From Augochlora pura (lineage: Eukaryota > Arthropoda > Insecta > Hymenoptera > Halictidae): a stretch of DNA of 64,000 bases. Position 1 is the first letter of the stretch, and each line of letters begins with the position of its first letter. Shown in pieces: positions 47,401 to 58,606 of this stretch. A model generated the notes under the pieces. It was not told the origin of the DNA. It worked only from the letters and a program-made list of their open reading frames with translations, and did no database searches. The translations under genes and the position numbers were made by a program. The stretch covers positions 24,748,898 through 24,812,897 of the forward strand of contig NC_135778.1 of the NCBI RefSeq assembly GCF_028453695.1. The letters are read 5' to 3'.

Positions 47401-49386
47401 GGGGACGGCTTGCCAGAGCACATTCCTGGCTCTTTGGAGGAGTGGCTTAGACTTCTACGACTTGAGGAATATCTTGGCGCTCTACATCAACAGGGTATGC
47501 GCTCGGTTGAAGATGTAACGACTCTCACTTGGGAGGATCTCGAGGACATTGGTATTGTGCGACTGGGCCATCAAAAGAAGTTATTGTTAGCTATTAAGAG
47601 AGTCAAAGATATTCGCGCCGGTAAACGTATACAGCCGCTTGATCTTGCCCGGTTACCGCCTCATCCTGGTCAAACACAGGTACTTTAATTGAATTTTATT
47701 GATAATCTACCTTCTATTTGCCATTTGGATAATTATTAAACTATGAATTCTAGCTTCATTAAATATTCATAGATTACTTTAACATAGACTGTTTGCAGTA
47801 TTAGCAAATTGTAGTACACGCTTAACAATAATTTATAAAATTAAATTCTGTATTATACTTGTTCATCAATTGGTCAATTTAATCGCATTTTCAGGACGTA
47901 GTTATTCAACGGGCAGGTCCAGATCTACCATCCCCGGATGAAGATTGTTCGTCGCCAGTCCTGAGGTCTTTCCAAAGAGGTGGAAGCGACACAACGTCCG
48001 GCACTGCATGGAGGAGTATGTATGCTGCTCTGCCAACCGATTACAACATGGTTGGTCGAACCGGTTCGCGAGGAAAGTCTTTGGAAAGCTTAGAGGACGC
48101 ACCCCTAGGGTATCCTCCATCGCCAGCGCCTTCTGTGCACCCGCAGCCTATCGAATGGCGTCCACGTAGCTTCGAGGATGGTGATCTGACTCCTACAAAT
48201 GACAATTCGATCGTCGAAGCCGGCGGTGGTACGCTTCCACGTCCAAGACATTGCCTTGTTCGTCCGAGACCCGTAGCCAAGGTAATAATAGCAGTGTGCA
48301 ATTTAGGAAGTGGTGAGTTCGATGCAGTAAGGCAAAGATATTTTCTGAAACGTCAGTTATACAACAACTGAACCCGTGTATGATTCGTCATTCATAGAAA
48401 ACAGAGTTGACGTTAATAGCGTTTTTATCATTTTGTGATTCGTTTGCAGGTCGCTGCAACGCCGGGACAATTCAAATCACTGCCACGAGACTTCGACAAC
48501 AAGTACCAATTAACGTACGGACTCGAGAGCAGTCCGCATCTTCCAAAACGCTGTCCCCCGTCTCCCCCAAGGCGTCAGAGTTCTAGAGAAAACAGTTCCT
48601 CTGTCGTCAGTGTTGGGGGACCGGCGGTCGGGGACGTTGTGATAGATTGCAGCGGACCAGTACCAACTGCATCCTGCGAGGATCATCATATGCATCATCA
48701 TCAACATCACCATTTGCTTCATCATCCTTCACCACCGCCACCAGCGCCTGCAGCAGCACCCTCAACACCGCCACAGATGAATCGGCCGCCTTCTTCTATG
48801 TCTCGTTCTTGGGGAAGTGTCAGTGCTAACGTGAACGAGGAACACGAATTAATAGCTACTCTTGCTTTGCAACATCGTAATGGTTCTGACGCCAGCTTTA
48901 AGGTACTTAAAGTACATTCATGAAGAATACCGTAAACATTTGTCTTATTGTCAGTAATAGATAAAAAAAGGGAAACATGATTAGAGTGCAAGTATTTTGG
49001 TAAGCAAACAATTTTTAAAACAATAGCAGCAAAAACTTTAAATAATTCTAACTCTTCTTAAAATATAGAGTCGTAGGTTGGTAATAAAAAACGCTATATT
49101 TTAATTGTAGATGTTGAATTTATTGCAGTCAAGCTCCAGCACAGAATCGGATTCACTTCCGTTCGCAAACGAGAATGCCGGGACAATAAAACAGAGGTCC
49201 GCACGAGTCCAGGAGTATGCGAGCAACAACTCCAGCAATAACATCCAGAGCCACATGATCAGTCATCATTCTAGTAGCACAGAACCGGCGGACGTGTTGA
49301 ACGATATCGGCAACATGCTTGCAAATCTCACTGACGAACTTGATGCCATGCTCGAGGAAGAGAAACGCCAGGGCCTGAACTCGTAA
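32471..49386 (+). CDS. Caskin: Caskin, SAM-domain scaffold protein (CASK-interacting protein family)
   Basis: Seven exons join in frame: 32471-32825, 45051-45329, 45926-46249, 47342-47679, 47895-48281, 48450-48902, 49129-49386, giving about 797 residues. An in-frame TAA immediately precedes the ATG at 32471, so this start is firm for this exon. Two adjacent SAM domains lie at about 279-340 (DVVHAWLTELQFEEYF, then TAIGIKKPNHRKRLKAEI across the exon 3/4 junction) and about 353-417 (LEEWLRLLRLEEYLGALH, LGHQKKLLLAIKRV). The rest is Ser/Pro-rich with a His-rich stretch in exon 6. The tail DVLNDIGNMLANLTDELDAM is the conserved helical Caskin C-terminus. Vertebrate Caskins bind CASK at synapses and polymerise through their SAM pair; fly Ckn works with the receptor phosphatase Lar in axon guidance. 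Ankyrin repeats and SH3, present in vertebrate Caskins, are absent here. The exon 2 donor (GTGCTT at 45330) is weak but is the one that keeps frame. Confidence 0.88.
33120..33376. mobile_element. piggyBac-like miniature element with TTAA target sites
   Basis: The 257 bases between TTAA at 33116-33119 and TTAA at 33377-33380 have inverted ends CACGTTCGTCGCCG and CACGTTCTTCGCCG (one mismatch). Exact TTAA duplication with short inverted ends is the piggyBac signature. Just inside the left end are two palindromes, TCACCCATATCTGGGTGA at about 33137 and AATCAGAAATTTCTGATT at about 33169. There is no coding capacity, so it is non-autonomous. Confidence 0.75.
36450..38390. repeat. Degenerate tandem array, period about 125 bp
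   Basis: A block of the type TTTGCCCCAGAGGGCAATCTAGA followed by TGCTTCCAGAAGCATTGCC, TTCCAGTAAAATTGAC, and CAATTCTTAATTCCCAAAGT recurs along about 1.9 kb. Recognisable anchors lie near 36608, 36741, 37000, 37122, 37262, 37385, 37625, 37753, 37880, 37990, 38255 and 38365. Spacing is about 120-140 bp, or twice that where a unit is too diverged to see. Copies differ heavily, so the array is old. It is interrupted at 38041-38250 by a hairpin-rich segment. No reading frame is conserved between units. Confidence 0.75.
38041..38250. repeat. Compound hairpin segment inside the tandem array
   Basis: Arms at 38069-38107 and 38132-38169 pair over nearly 38 bases (GATACGATTATTC..GCCTCG against CGAGGC..GAATAATCGTATC) with a loop of about 24. 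Immediately right is a 27-base near-perfect palindrome at 38185-38211 (CTTTCGTTCCCA / TGGGAACGAAAG), then an AT-rich hairpin at about 38215-38245. It may be a small fold-back element inserted in the array. Confidence 0.7.
39600..40240. repeat. Tandem array, period about 163 bp, nearly four units
   Basis: The anchor AGTAAACATATCAATTTGAA at 39664 recurs in altered form at 39829, 39990 and 40153 (spacings 165, 161, 163). Each is followed by a version of CTTTGTGGCCGGATTTAGCG, then TTTCTCTTTGC-AAAT, then CGATGATAAATAAATAATA. Units are diverged by substitutions and small indels. No conserved open frame; overlapping frames are chance. Confidence 0.8.
41746..42020. repeat. Tandem duplication of about 171 bp
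   Basis: CAGTTTAAAAGTATGTATAC..CCACTTATAGGAATTTT at 41802 recurs as TAGTTTGAAAGTACGTATAT..CTACTTGTAGGAATTTTT at about 41974. The preceding GTGCCGTTTTGGGGATTTTT (41750) corresponds to ACGGTGATTTTTGGGCATTT (about 41918). Two old copies, possibly distantly related to the 163 bp array (shared TTGGGCATTTTT). Confidence 0.6.
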
Positions 49387-51700
49387 TCAGCATTGTCTCC
49401 GTCGTCTCGTCTTCTTTCGATTACGTTCTGATCAACGTTACTACGAGGAACACACAGCTTCTGCTGCGAACCTATATTTCTCTCACAGTATGGCGTATAT
49501 AATAGTTAATGGGCAGACATTGTTGTTTGCGTTCAACAACATTCGAATAGAAATGCATTTTGAGATCTTGAAACTTTGCAAACGATCTATTATTAAAATA
49601 CGCGAACACCCGGCGCTGGACAAAACACTAGCTACATTTCATTGCATTAACCTACAACACACGTTACACTACACAGAAACTAATAATCCTGTTATCATTG
49701 TATGAGTTAATGTAGTGGATTGTGTTCTTCCACGCCGTTGATAATTATTGATTCATTTTATCGATTCCTTCATTTTATTCTCTTATTTTCTTTATATTAT
49801 TTTATATAGAGCAAAGCTTCTTATTTTTCTATGAACGTATTGCGAACTTTCTCATGAAGTTTCCAGAGACTTAAACGTTAAACGATCTTTGTGATTTCTT
49901 TGCTTCGTGTACTTATATTGCATTGTGTATTGCTTTTAAATTCTTCTCATGTATTTTGTTTGAACTTCATAGACCCTGTTAGTATCGGCGACCACACGAC
50001 AGGTTTTGGCAATTGATTTTCCTGTAATTCAACGACAAATCATTGCATGGAAGAGAATGCACCTATATGGAATAATGTTTAACGAATAAGTATGAGTATG
50101 ATACTTATGCCTTAACGAGAAAAAAATAACTACGAGAAACATAAAGGTAGCTTAGTTCCATATACTAAGATTTACACTACACTTACACAGCACAAAGACT
50201 GATATTTCTCTGGAAATTTCATTAACTATGAAACATGTATACATTCCAGCTAGTATATTTCCTTTTCCACTTCCGTCCTTTGCTAAAACGATAGCATGTT
50301 AGATTGGGACCTTCATAACTGTTGGACTGTTAGACATTTTGAGATTAGTACGATACAGAGGAGTCAAATTCCGTATCCCCTTTTCCAAAATAAACGTAAT
50401 TCTTCCAATACTGTCAATGAAGAATATTACTGAGTCGTGTTGTTTTTGATAACGGAGCATAATTATATAACTTCGCCTATATTGTGGTACAATTTCTATA
50501 AGAGTGTATGATAGTTTATACAAACGAAAATGAAACAAAAGTAAAAATATGGGAAAGAAAGAAATTCACATCTTCCATTATTTGAACTTCGAGAAAGGTT
50601 CTCTGGTAAGACTGAGACCGAAGCAACATAGACATTTCGACTGCCAATTGAATTTTAAGATAAATACAGTTTAATGCAGCCAATTAACATTTTATATTTA
50701 TTATCCGTACTAATATAGTGATGTATGTAACTCACTATTGTTATATGGTGCACAGAAATCGTGCGGAATATTCGCTAGTTTCCGCATACGTGAAATCAAA
50801 TTAATCATAGTAGTGGAATGTTGTCGATACAAAGTGTTCAGGTGCCCCCCTCTCCCTATTCCCTTAACTCCAAGTATGATGCTGATATGTACCGAGACTT
50901 GTGCGTCAAATTTTATGCGTACAAACTATTATATAACAGTTTGTGTATATGCACGCGCATCCATACGTATGTTGCGTATATACATTTATATATGACGATA
51001 TTCGAAAGAAAAGAAACTGACTCTGAATACCAGAAATCAATTTTGGCGTTCCAAAACGTTTTGAAAATGTGTACACAGTATTTATTGTTTTTCGTGAAAT
51101 TGCTTCTTAGTTATATTGCGTTTTGTTGTTAGTGTGTCGACGATATTTATAACATAATTCGCAAAATGATAAAAACGTTTGTTCGTGTGTAGTCGAAATG
51201 TTTTATTTTTTGTATATGCATTATAGAATACTCCTATATAAATGTATATAGAGTTTTTCAGAGGGACATTAATAACGACTATATGTTTTACATTCGATTA
51301 AGTAGTACGATCTTGTTATTGTCTCCGTACGAATCAGTTTCATAGTTACAACACCATGAAAAAAGAAACAGACAAATGAATTGCAGTGAACGCGATTATA
51401 TTATCATTCCTCTGATGTTTTATTCTTAATCATAAATCATGGGTCGTTAATTATATTCGAATCCAATTATGCTATATTATAACGAGAAAAAAAGAACATG
51501 TGGTAGAATATATACAAGATTTTGAAATAAACTTAAAACAACTTAGGTTAATCAATTTAAACATCAGGGCCGCGTTATTGCGGCTCGCAGACTTGTTAAC
51601 TATTATAGGTATATAGTAGGTATATATGTATATATACCCGGTCTGGTGTATATATATATATATTATATATCAGTTTAAGCAGTGTACTTAGGGAGAATGT
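49387..51700 (+). other. Presumed Caskin 3' UTR and flank
   Basis: No coding frame with a domain follows the Caskin stop. The sequence is AT-rich with AU-rich runs, and AATAAA occurs near 50389 and 51525, so the true 3' end is uncertain. Three TGTATATA motifs (51243, 51627, 51647) match the Pumilio-binding consensus if transcribed. A TA-rich low-complexity block covers 51600-51670. Confidence 0.4.
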
Positions 51701-53465
51701 TCTGCGGTGCTGCAAGTTTATGGATCTTCTTTCATATCTCTTTTACTTTCGATTATTATTGCATATCGCTACTTTATTACGCGTAAGTCGTTCGTTTAAA
51801 TCACGGATAATTGACGAAAGGCAGCGCAAATTTTTTATACATATACAGGAAGCTTTATAACGTTCGATTTAACGAACGAAGAATGCTTGAAACATTTCAT
51901 TGAATATCGGAGAAGCTTTTGCACCTAGTTAGTTTTAAGGATATTAAGTTACGTTATTTGATACACTTTAATTCGTATCTTTGAATACAGAAAATTGTCG
52001 AATCCTTGAGAAAAGAAACGCTGACTAATTGTAAAAGTCTTTTTATATTTATAATAAATGGTTACTTTAAGTTTTAGACAAACAAATGATGAAGAGTGTT
52101 GTTAATGTTAAGATTATGACGAATTGGGTGCAAAACACGAGTACGTTAAAAAAAAGAAAAGGTTAAGCAACTATTCGAAATGAAAGTGTGCGAATCATTC
52201 GGTCACGTTTGGGGTACTATGTATTTTATACAAAAATAATTAACAGTAAAATTTTAAAAAATCATGACGAATGGATTATTCAAATAGAGCATTACTGATG
52301 CGATCAACTAACGGGATGTAGATAATTAATAAAATATTAGCAGAAAATGAAAAACGTTTTATACGAAACGCCATGTGATCGACTAACAATATTTCTCTTT
52401 TTTCAAAAATTAATTGATAAACACAGCAGGAGGGAACGCACAATGCCGATTTTTTATACTGTAGCTTCATGTCGTCGCAAAGCGACCAAAATAAGCGTGA
52501 ACATTCGAAATTCTGAGGATTTTATAAAGTAAGCCTATGCAAGGAACACACAAAAGCATTAAACGCGCATAATTACGACTGATAATATAGTTCATACTGA
52601 TTTCAATGTGTTCACTGAAAAAAATATGACTAATACTTTTATTAAAGCATCGATCGTATTGTTTTTAGTAAATTACGTGCGAAAATCACGTAAATAACTT
52701 TATTGTTAAGAAAAATTATTTATTTAAAACAATACGTTTGATCGTTTAATAAAAGTTACATATAAGAAGCTTAAGGCTGTTTGTAGCACGATTCCCTCTA
52801 ATTGGAAAAACTTGTAATTTTCCACTGTTTTCGATTCACTTACTGCCTTTTTTATACGAACAGTCAATAACAAACTATAAGGTAACAAAAACAATTCAAT
52901 TACTGGCTGGATTTTCGGCAGCTGTCTCAAAATTCCTAAAGGCATTGCTTCTACGTGGTGTATACATATTATACATACATAAATATTATATAAATACAGA
53001 TATAGATATGAATATACGTTTGTATTCATATTTGTACTAAATTAGTCATAGTTTTTGTACAAACGTTTGCGTCGCTGCAGTTTTGTTCAGCGGAATCAGT
53101 ACTCGCCTAACTGCATTTTACAGCTCCCCGATGGCCCCCTCCTATTTTCCAGTATATCATTTTGGTTTATCAATTATGATGCCTTCATCATAGTTCTTTC
53201 AATAAAACATATTAATAAACATAGATCTTAATGTTGTTTAGTGTTCACCTAAAAATGCTTTATTATTTTTTATTGAATATGATCCAATACATGAAACATG
53301 TTAAACTTTATGTCACATATTAACAAATATAACATAAAATGGAAGCATTCACTTCATGTCCCCCCTATAATAGTAATCCGAAGAATAAAGAATGAGCAAT
53401 TAACAATTTTTAATTCCTTTATAAGATTATGATACAAATTCACGTTTTCTTATATCTAAATTGGG
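51701..53465. other. AT-rich intergenic DNA
   Basis: Short frames at 52276-52532 and 52724-53029 overlap or lack any domain. I see no RNA gene or clear repeat. Confidence 0.4.
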
Positions 53466-53469
53466 CTTT

Positions 53470-53810
53470 TTAACAGTTCCGTTCTTTCAGTTTACTTTTT
53501 GGATGCTTGATTATACCGTAATTAATGTTTTTGGGCGTTCTGTTTTTTTGCATATGTGGCGCCTCTATTGAAAAAACAATGAAACTGGGTTCTACATTCG
53601 TGCAACGCCAATTGTTCCAGTGGCAAAACTCTCAAATTGTTAGCCAAAATGAACTATCGGTAATTTGGCTAACAGTTTAAGCGTTTTATTATTGCACTAT
53701 TGCATTCTCTTTCCAACAGAGACGCTACATATGCACAGGTTGGGGTCACCTAAAAACAAGGATACGGAATTGTTCAGAAGAATTTACTGTGTCAATAGCA
53801 TATAAAAAAA
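53470..53810. mobile_element. Palindromic repeat element, copy 1
   Basis: The left arm (about 53475-53572: TAATTAATGTTTTTG..GCATATGTGGCGCC) and right arm (about 53715-53800: GACGCTACATATGC..CACCTAAAAACAAGG..TTGTTCAGAAGAAT) are inverted copies. The centre holds TTAGCCAAA / TTTGGCTAA. Copy 2 lies about 480 bases downstream. It looks like a fold-back or MITE-type element; no target duplication or transposase was identified. Confidence 0.65.
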
Positions 53811-53899
53811 TGCAGTAACAACATTGTGGCACATAAATAATTGATCTTTCAAGTTTGTCTAACTAAACAATTAGATTTCGCGTTGTTATCATTTAGTTT

Positions 53900-54330
53900 T
53901 CTTAAACGATGTCAATGCAGCAGATTCTTCTGAACAATTTCGTGCCTTTGGTTTAATTTTTTATGTACTATTTCTGCCATAATTAATGTGTTTAGGAGAC
54001 CCGACCTCTTTTATATGTGGTGCTGGCTGTTAGAGAGAAAGCGAAATTTCGTACAGTGCCAAATGTAGCAGTGATAAAAAGCTCAAACTGTTAGGCAAAT
54101 TACTAACAGTCGATTTTGACTAACAGTTTGAACGTCTTGCTATTGTACCAATTGGCGCTGGACGGATATCGAATTGAGTTTCACTTTCTCTCCAACAGGG
54201 GCGCCACATGTGCAGAAGACAAGTTTGACTAAAAACATTAATTGTAACAAAATTAGGCAACCAAAGAGTAAACCGATAGGACAGAACTGTTCAGAAGAAT
54301 CTACAGCATCGACAGCATATGCAAAAACAA
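53900..54330. mobile_element. Palindromic repeat element, copy 2
   Basis: The left arm (about 53906-54045) contains GATTCTTCTGAACAATTT, TAATTAATGTGTTTAG and TATGTGGTGCTGG. The right arm (about 54197-54325) contains GGCGCCACATGTGCAG, CTAAAAACATTAATTG and ACTGTTCAGAAGAATC. The arms pair around a centre with CTGTTAGGCAAA and TGACTAACAG. The right arm also matches the left arm of copy 1 in reverse complement, including TCGGTTTACTCTTTGGTTGC, so both copies share a full-length ancestor of roughly 350-430 bp. Confidence 0.65.
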
Positions 54331-55389
54331 ACGACAATTGTTTAACTGTTACGTTAATTAATTATGTTCTGGTTCATTTATGGAAAAAGTAGCACGAATC
54401 ATTTGCTCTGATATTTGATAATGGAACATGAAATGTAAAATTGTTTATAACCGATTAAGTGTAACTTATAAATGCGAACAAATATTATACGTCTTCAAGT
54501 CATAAAACTGAAGAAAAATTCGGTATTATGTCCAAAAATTAATAAATGCCGATCACTAACTCAGAGAAAGATGGCTCTATTTTAATGGTAAAATTTAAGC
54601 CAATTTTAAGTAGCAGTCGCGAGGGTCATTTCTAATTTAATATATCTGAAATTGAAGCTGAAAGCGTCCGCTTGAAGAAGCTACAGACTTCCTGAAAAAA
54701 TAATAACAAAATCACTAGAAATAATTGAAAAATTTCGATATTCGAACAGTTTAGCAAGAGAGCGTAAATGAAAAGGATTAAACAATTTCGTGGGAATTCA
54801 CGTACTTTTGCAGGTCTAATTAAAACTGAAAGAATGCATTTTAGAACCATAGTTTGAACGGAAATTCGAACACTTGTTGAAAAAATAAATAGCTCTTGCT
54901 CACTGTTACGGAAAATATCGCTTTTTTATGGGATTATTTGGAAATTAATTTTCAAACGTGTTTCTGTTGTCATTTTGCAACGTTTGAGAGTACAAATTAC
55001 AGTTGAAAGAACGTACTATACATTAGATCCATTTTGATCTCTAAAAAAATTCAAAATCACAAGGTCCAAATTCCAAATTCAAGTTTCATTTACTGGGCTT
55101 ACTTGAAAGAAGATATTTAAATATACTCCACCTCATACTTGTTAAACTTTGATATCCTAAATGTTCGTTCTTATTGATCCTAGTACAATTATCTACTAAT
55201 TAAAATTCATGGATTTCGTCCAGAAAACGAAATTAATCGATAAAAAACGATTTTCATAAAATCGAAGCCTGAGTTTCTAAAGCCAACTACCGGACAATAC
55301 GAACTAAAAAATATCGCTACTAACAAACAAGATCGCTTACAATAACAAAATCTAAGATCCCTATCGAAACACAGACAATTCCCGCGACA
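54331..55389. other. AT-rich intergenic DNA
   Basis: No coding frame with a domain, RNA gene or clear repeat is visible. The minus-strand frame 54632-54850 is AT-driven. Confidence 0.4.
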
Positions 55390-56050
55390 GTGAGCCCATT
55401 AACGATCAAACAATCGTCCACATGGCAACAGATCTGCAATATCCGGCTGAATAACAAATTCCCTATAAACCTGACCGTAACATCCCAGAAAGCAACAAGA
55501 GTCCCTGTGGATCTTTTGATGATCGAGAAAATCGTGCAGCATTGGCAGAATCAATACCGAGAAACGATAACTCGCTTAGCTTGTTGGATCGTCCGGCAGT
55601 TAGGGGCTGGTCCCTACGTCCGACTCGCATTTTCGCGGTCGCATAATCCCCCGGTGCGAAACGGGGATCCGGTTCTCTGGAGCGTGACACCCGCGTCCAT
55701 GGGTTGCGCTTCGCGTCCAACCGACCGCGTCTCTTGGCCACGCATGAAGGTGTGCCGGCCACGCCCGTCGGCCAATCGGAGCCGCTCTCCGCGCTCCACC
55801 GCTGGGAATCGACGGCGCGGGGGAGGGGCAAGGTCGTTGCTCGAGAAGTACGGGACACCGGAGTTATTGAATTCGTCGAATTGGCTGGCAGCGAGGGCAA
55901 AAAGACGGATGGCCGAGCAGATCCGCGGATAAACGGTCGGAAGTTAGGACACCGCTACCGATCGATGTGCTCAACGAAAAGTGTCTTTCGGCTTTTCTCG
56001 AGAACTGAAATCTGCCAGATGTTAGAATTTCGGTTCAACGAATGAACCTG
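55390..56050. promoter_or_regulatory. GC/CpG-rich island, candidate promoter
   Basis: GC content rises abruptly at about 55600-55930, with many CpG, a GGCCAATCGGAG CCAAT-box-like sequence near 55770 and a GGGGGAGGGG stretch near 55820. Open frames exist on both strands (55390-55932 plus, 55463-55900 minus) but are mutually exclusive, Arg/Ser-rich and domain-free, as expected from GC-rich non-coding DNA. The best reading is a promoter or 5' UTR of a gene to the right. Confidence 0.4.
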
Positions 56051-58500
56051 TATTTGCTCCAAATGGCAACGATTGAAACAAACAAACAATTGATCTTTCC
56101 GTCGCTTTAATATGTAATAAAATTGTAAACAAAACTGTTATTTACGACGTAAATTACTAGATATATTTCTCTAACAAGGTGCGAAGTCAAGGTTGCTCCG
56201 AGTAAGAAACGTTCAACTTTAGAAGTCGATAACTTCGATAGTAATATGAATGTCGACTTGAGATTACACAGAGACGTGTTTCTAAAGTATTAGGATACAA
56301 GACACCGCGAAGAAAAATCAATTTGACTGCACCGGAAATAAAATAAATTGATCGGAGAGGCGAGGAGCGCCCATGATCGCCACAATCGAAGGCTGTACTG
56401 GGGAGGACTACAGTGATGGGGGCACATATCGTAGCCGTATGCTAAACAGCCGGGCAGGTGGAAGCCTAAGTGGACCGGCAGGGCGGGATTATCACGTCGG
56501 CTGGCTGATCGGCGTGGATAAATTGTTTGCAGGATGGGAACCGGCTTTTTAACGATATTGAAATCGCACGAAACGTAATTCGCCGGTGCAGGCTCTTTTT
56601 GTGAAGCCGCCTGGTTAGGCTCTCGTTTCCAAGGAATACGATCACGGGCTAAGGAATATAACGATTTTCGCATTTTTTTTTAAGTTTTTTGGGCGTCGCT
56701 CAATGCCAAGGCAGATTGGTTAGTTTTTCAGGAAATTTGGAAAGATGCTCTGAATTGAATTTCTGATTTTTGGATTTGTAACAGTATCTACATATTTTAA
56801 TTGTGTTTATTGCGGTTGCATTTGATATTAAAATTACTGTTCTTTTACTTAGTTTTACCTACGAATTATTAGTGGTTCTACTAATAAGTATATCTGGATT
56901 AAAATGTTTTTACACTAATTTAGGCGATGGCCATCTGAAGTAGTTGTTGTGGTATCCTTGGATGCTGTTACACCAATTGTTGTTGTAATTATTGTTATTA
57001 TTAATGCACTATTGTGTAACTTGTAGTCATATTAATGTTCAAATATGAAACTAACACAATTACTAGTTCTGCGATCGATCATGATGGATCGATCAATAAA
57101 ACGATGCAAATGATTTCGTAGATAAAGAAGCAATTCCCACAAATTTACTATTCATTAATTTCAAGAAGTTACGGCCGTTGGTTTTATAAATGATCTTACA
57201 AGTAGTACTGGAAAGTGGAGAATTGCTGTCCGATAATAAGGGTTCGCAAAATGATGTAGCCTACAAAGTGAATAATTGCAGGAACATGATAGTGCGTGTC
57301 TGAAATTTTATTTGGAAATGAATTTGCTAGAAAGTCGATAATAATACATTCTCCTTTCGATGTCCATCGTAGTTTCCATTTAAATGAACGGTTGAGCGGC
57401 AGCCTGTATAAACTTCCATTAGGTTTCTTTCGCGGAAATGCGTGCAACACTGTATGATCGAGAATGTAATTCGATTCGAAACCAGTTTTCAGTGAAATGG
57501 CAATTATCCGTTTTCGCGTTCATTTAAATGACGGTTCCCGATAAACTATAAATTACAGTGCTTGTAAGTAATCGGAAAAGTTGTGGAAAAATACTACGTA
57601 ATATATTGGCTAGCATATTTATTGCAGCGACGAGAAATAGATATGAAATATTGCATCTAATCTATTATAAATATTTCATGCATAGGAGCTACCTACTCCA
57701 TTTTCTAACCGTAGTAGGACACGTGAGCATAAAAATACCTCTAAGCTTGCTCAAGTAACGTATTGTACTAGCTAGAATTAATCGAGAAGTCAATTATAAA
57801 ATAAGAACAGCGTATACGTGCAACAATGTTGAACATTATACTTACAAACTAATTTAGAAGAAAGTATTACAAAGCAATGATAGTAATGCGTAGCCAATAG
57901 TTTTCGATATTCTAACAACTCTTATGACCAATCGATTTATTGTTTAATTTATAAAGTATTGCGATTTTTATTAGGAACGAACAAGTGAAAAGAAACTCAT
58001 ATTACTATTCGATGTTCCTTAATGTAAGAGTTAGTAACTTTGACATTACAATAATGAGTAACAATTTCGATAAAAATTTGAGTTACGACGGTCTCGGTCA
58101 CCGTCGATAGAAACGTAATTCTATCAAAATCGAAGTGTAGACAAAAGAAATTACCAACATGGTTTTAAAATACTTTAAACGACATAATTTAATACTTTAC
58201 TAAAAACTTCGTTTCATTAACTTACACTAACTTTACCAAAATTTACTCAACATTATTTGAACAAATCTTTAATCATCCTCAAAACGATAAATATCAAGCA
58301 CTCGCACAAATCCACCATCTTCGTATCTTCCTGGCTAAATATCCAGAATCCTTCCTTGTCGAGGATCACCCTGGACCCAGCATTCGGCTCCGTCTGCGTT
58401 GGAGCGGTTAACGACTCGGGCCGAGGAACGATCGATCAAAATATTTCGCGCGTGGTTGCTACCGTTTCGCTGGGTCGGTGCAGTACTTTTCCAAGTTAGA
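56051..58500. other. Non-coding DNA
   Basis: A GC-richer block at 56290-56670 (minus frame of 127 codons without any domain) may be a conserved regulatory element. The remainder is AT-rich with nothing I can name. Confidence 0.35.
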
Positions 58501-58507
58501 AAGAGCG

Positions 58508-58510
<3 letters not shown>

Positions 58511-58594
<84 letters not shown>

Positions 58595-58606
58595 GAGAGA
58601 GAGAGA
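58511..58606 (+). repeat. (GA)n microsatellite, about 95 bp
   Basis: An almost pure GA run with one G-rich interruption near 58591. Long GA tracts are binding sites for GAGA-factor-type proteins in insects and often sit at promoters; here it directly precedes a GC-rich island. The RERERE open frame across it is an artefact. Confidence 0.97.

Noticed and set aside
55390..55932. 180-codon plus-strand open frame
   Set aside because: No domain, a 145-codon frame runs opposite it, and the composition follows the CpG island. Treated as non-coding.
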